Origin: Acanthaster planci | Taxonomy: Eukaryota > Echinodermata > Asteroidea > Valvatida > Acanthasteridae | Direction: 5' to 3' | Assembly (NCBI RefSeq): GCF_001949145.1 | Contig: NW_019091383.1 | Coordinates: 2,005,752 to 2,069,751, forward strand | DNA length: 64,000 nt | In this document: piece after piece, positions 36,258 through 46,700 of the stretch | How the letters are laid out: each line of letters begins with the position of its first letter | Numbering within the stretch: the stretch's first letter is position 1 | Program-made: the position numbers and the translations under genes | The notes under the pieces: model-generated | What the model saw: only the letters and a program-made list of their open reading frames with translations | Told to the model about the DNA's origin: nothing | Databases searched by the model: none

Positions 36258-37734
36258 GTGCGCCGCCATTTTGATTTTGATGATCGCTCCCAACCACCCT
36301 ATGCCTTTTTCAACAATAACTGCGATCGTCGAATGGGGTGACCCGACTATAAAAAATAGTCTTAGGCGAATCTAATTATCTGATAAGGGTAGGGGTGGTC
36401 TTTTAAAGGCAAAGTATTTCAAGATATTTATAAAGAACAGTATTTGCGTTGTTTGACAATAAAAGAGACGATAATCACTTAATAGTAATGAGCTATACAA
36501 CCAATGAGAATTCTGTCAAAATGTCATTACTGTAAAAATCCAGTATCGGACTTGCACCTAAACAAAGAGATGGATTAGGCCAACTACTCAACTACACATG
36601 GATATGCATGCAGAGCACAGCACCAGAGCAAGTTGTTGTACTGTGTGGTACGGGGTGCAAGCAGCTCGGATGCATAGTGATACACTGTTCACTGATATTT
36701 TATGCTCTCGGCGCCCACAACTTAGTTCATTGTTGTTTCACCACTACCAGAAGTAGCACTGTCGTATTTGGTCATGAAACCTTTGTGAATAAGGATAATT
36801 ACAAATAACAAATGGTAAGATTTATTAAGTTGGGTGAAATAACGAACTGAAGTTCTAGTCATGCTAGTTAGTCAGCCTCAGATGTTCAGTAGGCATTAGC
36901 CGAAACAAGCTGCTACAAATCACAAAAGTGCTGCTAGTGCTACAGTCAAATTTCAACAGGCATTCAGCATGTTCAGACTTGTCTGTATTTCTTGAAACGT
37001 TTCCGACAGAAGTTTGGGACCATTTGACCATGTTCACTTTTTGAAAAAATTGGAACTTTTGCTCACCGATCTCTCATTTTCGACATGATGACCTTCCACT
37101 TGGGTGATTATATAAATTAGAGGTCCAACTTGGGGACATTTTGGTGTTCTGTTACGGGTGAAACCATTTAGCTTATCTGGATGGAACTAATATTAGTACT
37201 GTTCACATTCAGTAGATATAACAGTATTACATGGTTTATGACGTGTACAATACTTCTTCGGTCTCCTTTCTGGCTGGGTATAACAATATACTGTTCAGTC
37301 TGCACAACGTTTGATAATGTTGGTACAGTTTTACATGAAGAACAGTTGAATGGCTTCACGTGTAACGGGACTCCAAAATGTCCCCAAGTTGGACCCGTAA
37401 TTTATAGAATCACCCACTTACTGATGTTAGGGGTTATGTTCTAACCTGCATAACTCTGCACATGCATTGACTCGACGGCAAACCACAGCTACATGTGTGG
37501 AAACCTCCGTGTTAATTTCATTGAATTGTCTGTTTTTCAGACCTATGGATTCCCTAGTGACTCTTGACAATAGTTGGGTTTAAGGTCTAGGGATTAAACT
37601 GCTGATCCAGTGCATGATTGTGTAAGCATCAATTCAAAGTTTACAGTGTCAGTAATGCATTAAATTTATAAAAATTCTGTAACTTAGCAGGTATATGTAA
37701 TTAATTCCTTTCAGCTATACATCTTCCGTCCATC
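36258..37734. other. Region between MRPL50 and the Jerky-like gene (divergent)
   Basis: Contains the MRPL50 promoter (YY1-like motif at 36263-36274), a 325-bp MITE at 37097-37421, and immediately before the Jerky-like ATG an acceptor CCTTTCAG ending at 37714. This implies an untranslated 5' exon somewhere in this stretch. That exon could not be located. Confidence 0.55.
37097..37421. mobile_element. MITE with long terminal inverted repeats
   Basis: The left arm, from about 37097 to 37170, and the right arm, from about 37345 to 37421, are inverted copies. Shared core: GGTCCAACTTGGGGACATTT. The arms extend outward to GTGGGTGATT-like ends and inward to GTTAC..GTGAA. The interior has no useful open frame. 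It is inserted about 310 bp upstream of the Jerky-like coding region. Superfamily not assigned. Confidence 0.85.
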
Positions 37735-39246
37735 ATGAAAATGAAGTGGAGCCAGGAGGACATGGCCAATGCAGTAAGGGCAGTCCGTCAGGATAAGGTC
37801 CCTCTGCTACGAGCTGCAACCATATTCAAAGTCCCACGAAACACGCTGAGATACCGCATTGAGAATGACATCCCACTTGAGGAGCTAAAGTTTGTCCAGC
37901 GGGGCCCCATCACTGCCCTCTGTCGATCTGACGAGGAAGCCCTTGCCAACTTCATTGTTTACCTGGACAAGCATGGCTTCATGCTGCACAAAGACGTCAT
38001 CAATGAGTTTGCCTTGTCCATGGCCAAGAAGGAAGGCACCCACAATAAGTTCAATAAAGGGGCTGGACCAGGAAAGCAGTGGTGGGCGGGCTTCCGGCAA
38101 CGGCATCCAGAAGTGAAACTGTGGAAGCCACGCCGGAGTCACCCCAGGACACAGGCCTGTGTCTCCATGAAGAACAAAGTGAAGCGTCACTTTAAGACAC
38201 TGAAGAAAATCCTTGACGAGCACAACGTCAGGGACAGAAAGCGAAGGATCTTCAACTGTGGGGAGTCTGGTATAGAGGTGGATCTTCCATCTCGTTCAAC
38301 AAGGAGTGGACGAGGAGCTGGAATTGTGGAAAGCAAGGAACACATCAGTGTGCAGCTCTGCGTGACGGCGTCTGGAGAGGCTCTCCCGCCCATGATTATA
38401 TTCAGTGGGAAACGTCCTCCCAAGGGTAAGTGCATCCAAGGTGGCCCGCCGGGAACCCTGTATGCCCATTCCAAATTGGGCTTCCTGAATGCTGAGCTCT
38501 ACCTGCTCTGGTTCAAGGAAATTTTCCTCAAGTACGTGACTTTCCGCCCTGTCGTGCTGATTCAAGAAGGAACAACCTGTCACCTGACTCCAGAGATAGT
38601 CCAGTGCGCACAGGAGAATGATGTTGTCTTGTACTGCATCCCAATGGGCACATCGAGTGTCTTGCAACCCCTGGAGGTGAGCATCATGGAGCCACTCAAA
38701 GAAGAGCTGAAGAGAACTGTTGCTCAGCTCCAAGAGTGCAGCACTGACCCAGGCCCCATCATCACCCGCAATAACTTTACCTCGGTTTTCAGAGAGCCCT
38801 TCAGCAACGCCATGATGAAACACATCATCCGAAAGGGCTTCAAGAAAACCGGGATTTATCCGTGGGATCCCAAACGCATCGGCAGTGATGAGAAGACAGA
38901 AGGAGCACAACATGACTCGCAAGTACATGTAAAAGAGGAAGAGATGGGCACTGTTCATGTGGACATATCTGAGGTTCCAGAGCCGATCCGAGGTCCAGAC
39001 AACCAGATCATTGAAATGATCGTCACCGCAGACGATGTAGACTCAGGAGCGGTAGTGATTAACCAGGTCATGGACATGGTTGTGTGTTCTACAGAGCCTG
39101 AGCAGGAAGAGATCAAAGCCAATAAGGAAGTGCAGTCAATATCAAGTGATGACCTTGATGATTTCTTGGCCGAAGATGAGGACTTGAGCGAGACAGATTT
39201 GGAGTCATCGGAGGAAGAAGATGATGTGAATGTTGTTGTAGATTAG
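37735..39246 (+). CDS. Jerky/CENPB-like pogo transposase-derived protein, catalytically altered
   Basis: Single uninterrupted 503-aa frame, probably preceded by a spliced 5' UTR exon (acceptor at 37714). Residues 4-43 form a psq-type helix-turn-helix (WSQEDMANAVRAV..VPRNTLRYRI). Residues 57-145 form a CENPB-type HTH (GPGKQWWAGFRQRHPEVKL). Residues 168-330 are a DDE_1 core. The three catalytic acids of active pogo-group enzymes are all replaced: FNCGESG has Gly176 for Asp, VLIQEGTTCH has Glu278 for Asp (and loses the usual His), and VLQPLEV has Glu314 for Asp. The C terminus is highly acidic (DDLDDFLAEDEDLSETDLESSEEEDD). No flanking terminal inverted repeats were seen. An intact frame with a dead catalytic site suggests a domesticated nuclear DNA-binding protein like JRK, TIGD or CENPB. 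The function is unknown. Confidence 0.88.
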   Translation: MKMKWSQEDMANAVRAVRQDKVPLLRAATIFKVPRNTLRYRIENDIPLEELKFVQRGPITALCRSDEEALANFIVYLDKHGFMLHKDVINEFALSMAKKEGTHNKFNKGAGPGKQWWAGFRQRHPEVKLWKPRRSHPRTQACVSMKNKVKRHFKTLKKILDEHNVRDRKRRIFNCGESGIEVDLPSRSTRSGRGAGIVESKEHISVQLCVTASGEALPPMIIFSGKRPPKGKCIQGGPPGTLYAHSKLGFLNAELYLLWFKEIFLKYVTFRPVVLIQEGTTCHLTPEIVQCAQENDVVLYCIPMGTSSVLQPLEVSIMEPLKEELKRTVAQLQECSTDPGPIITRNNFTSVFREPFSNAMMKHIIRKGFKKTGIYPWDPKRIGSDEKTEGAQHDSQVHVKEEEMGTVHVDISEVPEPIRGPDNQIIEMIVTADDVDSGAVVINQVMDMVVCSTEPEQEEIKANKEVQSISSDDLDDFLAEDEDLSETDLESSEEEDDVNVVVD

Positions 39247-42133
39247 CAGCTTGTTTGCAAATGCACTCAGTTTATAAAAATTAACCTCGGCATTTACCCT
39301 AACTCCACAGGCATTCCAGTTCCAGAGAAACCCCCACCACAGAAAAACGAAACAGCCAACAGAAAGCCCAATGAAAAGTACGTGTAAAAGTGTTGGGCCG
39401 TACCTCGTTCCACATTACCTGATGGATTTTTGAAAGATCTGTTAGGGTTGGGTTAAATCCTACAGAATCTATCAATATCCAACACTTCTGTTATGCAGTA
39501 AACCGTGGAACTTTTGTCCCAGCTGATGGACTTGTACTCCAGAGGCATTTCATAACTGGATTCTTTTTGAATCAATAGGGTGTCTAGGCTTTGGAGAAAA
39601 CCTCAACAGAATCACAGCTGTTCATGTTAAAGACATTTTTGAGTGGCTTTTGATATTTTCAACCTGTTCTTTTAGCACTAAACTTGGCAGTATCCAGTGT
39701 ATTTCAGCGATAACTTCTGATATATTGTCAGTATTCTGCAATCCCATTTGTCTTGAGCTGTCCATGTTTAAACTACAGTGTGCTCCTGAATCCCCATCAG
39801 TGCTGGATTGTTCACTTAATAGCTTTTCGCAAGCTACATGTAATCATACCTTAGTTTAAGATAATAATGATCCTTTTCAAGACTTCGTACCACTCCAGCA
39901 TACAAACAGTAGTGGAAACGGGAACAGTGTTTGTAATGTTAGTTACCGGTACTTTGCCAGGAGAGTGAGAAGACTCAAATTTGCAACACTAACTGTACAA
40001 AATAGTTCTAAAATGGAAACAATCCTGAGATGTGCATAAATACATGTAGTGACTGTGAGTGTTGTAAGAATAATCTCATGAGGCAAAAGATGCGATGCTC
40101 CATTGGACAGATGTGAAAGTGAAACATCCATTATTTATTCAGTACAATTATAAATCCTTCCAACGTGTATATGTACTGTACAAGTTAAGAAATCCCTTGT
40201 GTCCAAGCAGTGGAATCAACATTTACCAGGATAGGGAAACTTCTTGCGGAGCGGCCGTGCCTTGCATTGGGGCGAATAAGTCATGGACAAATTCAGATAA
40301 GTAGCAGGGTTCATATAACAGGAATTTATTCAAGGAGTTGTACAATAAAGTTGGACAGTGGATACTGAAATTAAAGTGAACTTGCTGAGGAGCTTGTAAT
40401 GTAAGAGTATTTGCAGGGTGTTTTTTGATTAAACCAGAATTTGAACACAAAAGGCCTTAGCAGATTTTGGGTGTTTGTTTTATTGTGGTTTGTGGGTTTT
40501 TGTTTTTTCATTTTTTCATGTTCAGCATATCTGTGGGATTTGATTTGTTGGGAATTTATTTTGAATGGTTTGAAGCGGGTTGCAGAGTGCACAAATTATT
40601 TTCTTGAAGCATACATGTAATAGCATGTATAATTACATTTGTTGAACATACACGGACTTTAGTAGGAATTTTGTTTGGTTTTGAGTTTATTCATGTACAA
40701 GAAGATTTTTCAAACCAAGTGATAATCTTTCTTTGAAAATCCTTCTCACCCCAACTTTTTTACGTAGGCACATACTGTAGGTTTTACTAGTCCTAGTCTT
40801 CATGTTGTCAGTGAGTCTTCCACAGAATTAGGGGAAATTGGCAGATTGGTGTGGGGAGCAAGGAGGCCATGGCCCCTCCCCATAAGGAGAATTTGTTTTG
40901 ATACAGGTTTTTTTTTCTAGATTATTTTATTTCTCTTTCAAAGGTGAGTAAAATCCCCCAAAGCAGTCTCACCCCTCTAACAGGTGATAAAAAGTTGCAT
41001 AAAATTTCCCAAATTCCAAGCACCCTTGTTAGGTTTTACAAAAAGAGAGTTTGAGGACACCAACAACTGAACTGGTCAAGGTGTGCCACGGTATCACAAC
41101 TATTTTAAATATAACTTAAAGTTGTCGGCAGGAGGAGATATTGCAGAGTTAACTGTATGAAAAATGTAAAGAAGTATGTGAAATAAACGTATGTATGTTT
41201 ATATTTGTCTTTGGTTATCCAGAAAAGTAAATGGATGGGTCATTTTATTAACCACAATGTAAGATTAAAGAATGTGAGAACCTGCAGTCTTAGTGCAGAT
41301 GTGCCGAACTTGAATTTTTCTTTCAGTAAATTGAAGTTTTCTGTTAAATTTGCTTGAATTTTGAGTGCAAAAATTTGTATGGTATATAAGAACTAAGCAG
41401 CTTTCACTACTGGAAAGTAATAAGGGACTGTGTTCTTTTCTTTTGGGGGGATTTTGTATCTTTGGTGCAAAGGTTTCATTATTTTGGTACTCGGCATTTT
41501 ACAACCAGGCCATTGTTAAGCATGTCTACCATCAACCTCGTTCTTTGTGTGACTATCTGGATAAATATGTACAGCACTTGGTAGCAAAGCCCTGACGACG
41601 AGGATATAAGGCAAACAACCTTCAACCTTCTCCATTGGTGTGCTGTAAAGTGTAAGTGTTCCGGAACGTAAAATTTTGAACAAATCTTTTGTGTTTTGAG
41701 GAGCTCATCTAATGAAATATGTGATTGTTTCCATTGGTATATTTTCATGTGTGGTATAAGGTCCTTTTTGTTTGTGTAATGAGGCCTAGGCCTACCCCCA
41801 GAGTACGGGATTCGTCATCCGCACGACGACCCGGTACCCCACATTACAGCCATATGGGGTAGCGCATATCCCCTCCTTCCTCTATGTTGCAACTACAACT
41901 TAAGCCCACAAAGCCCGAGAGTTGATGGGAAAGGGACTAACGAGACGGTAGACATACACGGGGCCTACTTCCTGAGCTTTAGAAATCCTAAGGCAAAACC
42001 CTGACATGCCTGAGTGTGGGATTTGCCTTTCAGTTTTGGAAGTACCATGTACTGATGTAGGCCTACCAGTATTTATAACATCCAGGCAATGCCAGAGCAG
42101 GAACTTCGTTCTTGAAAGGCATGAAAATTTCAT

Positions 42134-42178
42134 GAGAAATTGCCTTGCCCATTCATTGAAAGGGCAAGGCAATTTCTC
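42134..42178. repeat. Perfect 17-bp inverted repeat with 11-nt loop
   Basis: GAGAAATTGCCTTGCCC (42134-42150) and its exact reverse complement (42162-42178) flank an 11-nt loop. Pairing does not continue beyond these arms. Confidence 0.95.
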
Positions 42179-43063
42179 ACTTACAAAGGGCACTTGTAAT
42201 AAGAAAATCAACTTGTCTATGGGAACATTTCAGTGGGCCAATGGCATTAAGCATGTCAAGGTAATTGTCTCTGATGCCTACGTGAAGAACATCTGTGACT
42301 ATAGTATAGTCATTAGGTCCCTATAGAGCCTGAAAGTAAAAGGCCACTCAGCGAGCTTCTGGAACCCTTGCGCGGCCCACCTATGGGGATTTTACATTGG
42401 GCAGTCCTATCACATTCCATAATTTTTGGAAAAATAAGTCCTTACAGAAACCACCCCATGAAACGCTCGTGTTGGAATTTTACCTTTGTCATAAGTAATA
42501 TTTAGGAAAAGTCACCTGGAGATGGGTAAAAAACAAATTTTACTCACAGCTTTTCACGTCCGGCGATATCATACCTACTGTAGGTCTCCTTGTTCATGCA
42601 CGTTTATTTTCACTCGCCGTGCTTTCTTGAAAACGAGATTGTACAACCTTGCAAAGATTTACATACGTGCAGTCAATTGGTTCCAGGTTCCGTTTAGTTG
42701 ACATCAAGCGTTTGTTGTCAGCAAAGGTTAGATAAAATATTAGAATCTTTTGTAAAAGTGGAATATTGCTTTATGTTTATTACCTTATAAATTATCAAAC
42801 TGGGCAAAATATTTTGATCGTTTTTTTTTTGTGGTTGTACCACTGGAAATATGAACAAAACTGGGTTGTGAGCATCATTGCTTTCTAGTTCATCTGAGTT
42901 GTTGCGAAGTAAGTGTTTGAGATGAACTGTGTTTGACCCAGATGATGCCATCAAGCACAGGTTGCGCCCAGTTAACATTATTTTGTCTAACAGAAAAGCT
43001 GTGGAACTCCAGTCGCTGAACTAGTTGTACAAAGTTTCTTAGCATAGTGTACATGTATCTACC

Positions 43064-43270
43064 GTACTCACGGGTGTCGCTAGACCATTTTGAACGGGGG
43101 GGGGCGCCACATGGAATTTGCTGACAAATTTTCAAGCAAAACAAGTGTACTGTAGTCTGATTCCCCAGCTCGACATCTACATACATGTACTTGTACCCGA
43201 CATTTTTTATTTTGCTGACAGACTATGATTTTGCCGATAAAACTAACCAACTAGCGACGCCCGTGACTGT
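43064..43270. mobile_element. Small MITE-like element
   Basis: CACGGGTGTCGCTAG (43069-43083) is mirrored by CTAGCGACGCCCGTG (43251-43265), with looser pairing of flanking GTACT. The ~170-bp interior is non-coding. The short inverted ends and size suit a MITE. Family not assigned. Confidence 0.65.
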
Positions 43271-43618
43271 ACTCATATTGAACAAGAGAATTTGGGGTTA
43301 TAGCCAACAAAGACACTTGCACGCTGTTATCTTGGCTATCATCTATTCAAGGCTGGTCTTTTTCTCTGGCCACCAAAGAAGAAGCTTCATTGGCTGTGCT
43401 GTTGTTTCCAATGGCAGAGACAGGAGTTGACATATTGACATCCTGTCTATGCGATCGCCAAGAACAGTACAGTTACACATCATGCAACCAAACATCTTAA
43501 TTTAACCTTGCGTTTGCAATTCTTTGGTTGTAATTGACGTGCGGCTTTTTTGGTTCCCTCAACTTCAAGTGCCATAATTATTTGATTTTGAAAAAGCAGT
43601 AGCAAATTTATTTCCAAA

Positions 43619-43632
43619 GTTACCATGGCAAC
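43619..43632. promoter_or_regulatory. X-box (RFX-type) motif upstream of DGCR8
   Basis: GTTACCATGGCAAC fits the RFX X-box consensus GTNRCC-N-RGYAAC perfectly. It ends 103 bp before the DGCR8 ATG. A weaker GGTAACTATGGAAAC lies at about 43669-43683. Confidence 0.6.
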
Positions 43633-43735
43633 TGTCTGTGTATAATATTAGAAGTGGTCAGGAACCTTGGTAACTATGGAAACATGAAATCATCCACAGG
43701 AGCCTTTTAACAGTAGGTCATTGAAAGCACCCAAG

Positions 43736-46700
43736 ATGGATAGCAACATGGATGAACGTGACATCGAACCACCCAGCAAAAAATCGAAATTAGAGTCACA
43801 ACACGTCAGGGCAACAGAAGTGGATATAAGTGGTCCTTGGTTTCGAGACATGCCATTTGGAGAAACAAGCGGTATCCAGCCCCATCTCTTTCATGGGACA
43901 GGAACGGAAAGTCTGACAGTCGAGGGGTCCACTCACCACACCAACTTCCAGGTGCTGGATGAGTTTGTCACCGATGACTTTGACGACCAAGAAGACGAAG
44001 ATGATCTCTCCAAGGAGGACAACGAAGATGGATTCAGCTTGGACAAGACTTTTGAGGATGAGGTTGAAAACGAAGAGGAGGGGGACGATACAGACAGTCT
44101 GGGCAGCGAGATTGAAGCTCTCCTGGATGAGGGACTTCCCGAGATGTACAACAAGGAGCCAAAGAGGAAACGGGGACTGGCAGCCGAGGCAGACACAGAG
44201 GCAAGCAAAGAGATAGACCCGTCCTTGCCCGAGGGAGTTGTTGGTGTCAGAACTAAGACCATTTTACGGAGTGAGTATTCACGTGATTCCGACCGGGTAG
44301 TCTAGGGTATTTAATAAATCATGATTTATGGAAGCTGGTATGGGATAGCTATCTTGTTACAAGCCGCAGATTTAGTAAATGTGAGCAGAGGCAGAGGAAA
44401 AGCGATAGCCGTGTTCGGTTTGTAGCCGCTGTTACACTATTATCATCTGAAATTAGATCATTGTTTGATGTTGGTATCAGAGTCGGAGTGACAGCGATGC
44501 ATGAGATATTTATATTTTTTTTGGTATGGTGAGTACCAAAACTTAGAACTTCTGTCAGTTATTTTCCATAAAATGCCATCTGCTTCCAAGAAAATCTGAC
44601 AATGATAAAGTGTCTGGCCTGCCAAATCCAACTGGCCGTGGTAACAGGTCATTCCTTGCTCAGATAATGAGCACATATTCAACAGATACATGTATTGCTA
44701 GCCGATTAATTTTGTTGGATTGTGAGATTGGATTATAAGGAAGTCTTCGGAAGAGAAAACATCCCATGCTAAGCCCAACAAAATCCAACAGTGAAAAATG
44801 TCCGGGGTTCTTTTTGATCACGAAGTGAAGGAAATGTTCATTTTAGGGTTCTGACCACTGTAACATTTATGAAAGCATTTAATGTTTGTTAAATCAGGGC
44901 GGGGTCAGACACCTTTAGAGGGTCTACCAGACGGCTGGATTTCTATCATCCATGAATGTGGTATGCCCCTCTACCTTCATCGGCCATCCAGAGTCTGTAC
45001 GTGGTCAAGGCCTTACCTGCTGGGTGCTGGAAGTGCAAGGGTAAGCTCTTCATAGCAGTAATACCTACGTTTTTGTCCGATTTTTTTGTCCAAATAGCTA
45101 CATTTCTGTGTTGATTGGGTACAGGTTGGTCCATTCTGGACAAAACTCAAGAATTTTGATATATGACATCCATTCAAAAATGGGAGTGAAGTTTGTGTTA
45201 CACACTAAACTGTGAAAAAGAAATGCCAGAGAGACGTGCTTCAAATGGCAAAACAGTCGGGGATGTCTCTTGGTGAGATCTCTCAACAGAGCACTGGCCA
45301 TAACCTTGGAATCGTTGGGCATCTGGGCCCAATTTAATGGCACTACTTACTGCCGAATTCCACACTTAGGGTCTCCATTCTGCGCTAACGGCGCTAGCAG
45401 AAAAATTCTGTGCTAACCGGTTAAGTACAGAATCCTTTGATTACAGGATGTAGGCATGCGCACCAAGCAAAATTCCTTGCCAACCTGTGAAATACATTCG
45501 CTGTAAGCACAGAATTTCCTGCTACGGTAAGTGCCGATCGTTCGCTTGCGGTAAGCAGCGCCGTAAAATTGGGCATCTGAACATGCCTGATAAAGCAGAG
45601 AATCTTCCATTGGTTTGCAGAAACACAGACCCCCTCTGGCAAGCATCCCGTGCCTCCACTACAGGAGGGAGAAAGACAAGGAGACGGCATCTCAACAAGA
45701 CAGCAAACAGGGTGCTGCAGTCGGGGTACCAGACATAAACAAAGAGATTGCCAATGACCAGCCACAAGCTGATCCGGCGGGTAATGGTCGCTGTAGTGTT
45801 TTAATCTGAGGGTAAACCTGACAGAAATTATATCATGGCACTTCCACCCTGGCTCATGCGAGTGCAGTGTTCTCCGTGGCCTTAACAGCCCTGGAAAATT
45901 TTAGATTCTAGATGCTCCATGGGACAATCAAGGTATTTCCTGGGAATATTCAAGTCTTCAAACATTCAGCGCAGCCCTACTAGACTGGGTGTAAGGGGGG
46001 TGATACACCCACATTAGGACGTGGTAGTGTGTGCTGGGATGTCAGATGGTGCCCTGCCCATTCCCTTGCTTTTATCCCCCAGTCTCCAGTGGATATTACT
46101 GAAATTGCAGGAGTGATTTTTCTGAATATACCTGCAGTGGAAATATCTGACTTTTCCATGCCTACAGCGCGCAGAGATCAGGAGGATTTGAACCCTTGAC
46201 TCATCATGTCCACGTCAAAAATCATACAAATGTTACCTTAGAGACTAACGTCACGATGTAATCCCAATGAAAGAGTCTGCTGAATCGGGGCGTCAGGCCC
46301 TCTAGCATTTGATTTGTATGTTCCAGGTCACTGTTGTTTTTGGATTGTTTTTGGATTTCACGTCCGAACCTCATTCAGACAGAGCTACTCTGTTCACTTA
46401 TTTTGTCCCATTGATATAATTCATTTTTCCAGATTGTAAAGACGGTAAAAATAGCTTGGCTGAGGTGAAGAGACGTGACCCCTTGCAAAGCCACAACATC
46501 CACATATGTAAAGACGAATCCGTCAGTGAGTACCCGCAGGTGTTTGATTTTCTTTACAGAATTAAATGTGGCACACGTAAAGAAATCAATTGTGAATACA
46601 GTGTCATCTTCGCTTTGTACCTTTAGCGACAGAAACCTAAACAAAAATCCCTTAAATCTATCATCAGATGTGGAAAGATTTGCAGGATTTGGGGAAAGGA

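Larger units (their letters stand above)
39247..43735. other. Region between the Jerky-like gene and DGCR8
   Basis: Mostly AT-rich. It contains a short codon-like stretch after an acceptor at 39310-39380 (GIPVPEKPPPQKNE), possibly an alternative 3' exon of the Jerky-like gene. It also contains a perfect 17-bp-arm hairpin at 42134-42178, a small MITE at 43064-43270, and a perfect RFX X-box at 43619-43632. No other gene was recognised. Confidence 0.5.

Noticed and set aside
37885-38958. Long minus-strand frames of 95-220 aa
   Set aside because: Shadows of the Jerky-like coding sequence on the opposite strand.
39310-39385. Codon-like stretch GIPVPEKPPPQKNE as an exon of the Jerky-like gene
   Set aside because: It follows the stop codon; without transcripts it cannot be separated from 3' UTR sequence.
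43614-43680. Stem of about 12 bp upstream of DGCR8 as a Drosha-cleaved autoregulatory hairpin
   Set aside because: The arms are the two X-box-like repeats; the stem is too short and the loop too large for a microprocessor substrate.
46160-46210. B-box-like GGGTTCAAATCC on the minus strand as a tRNA gene
   Set aside because: No matching A box, anticodon arm or acceptor stem.
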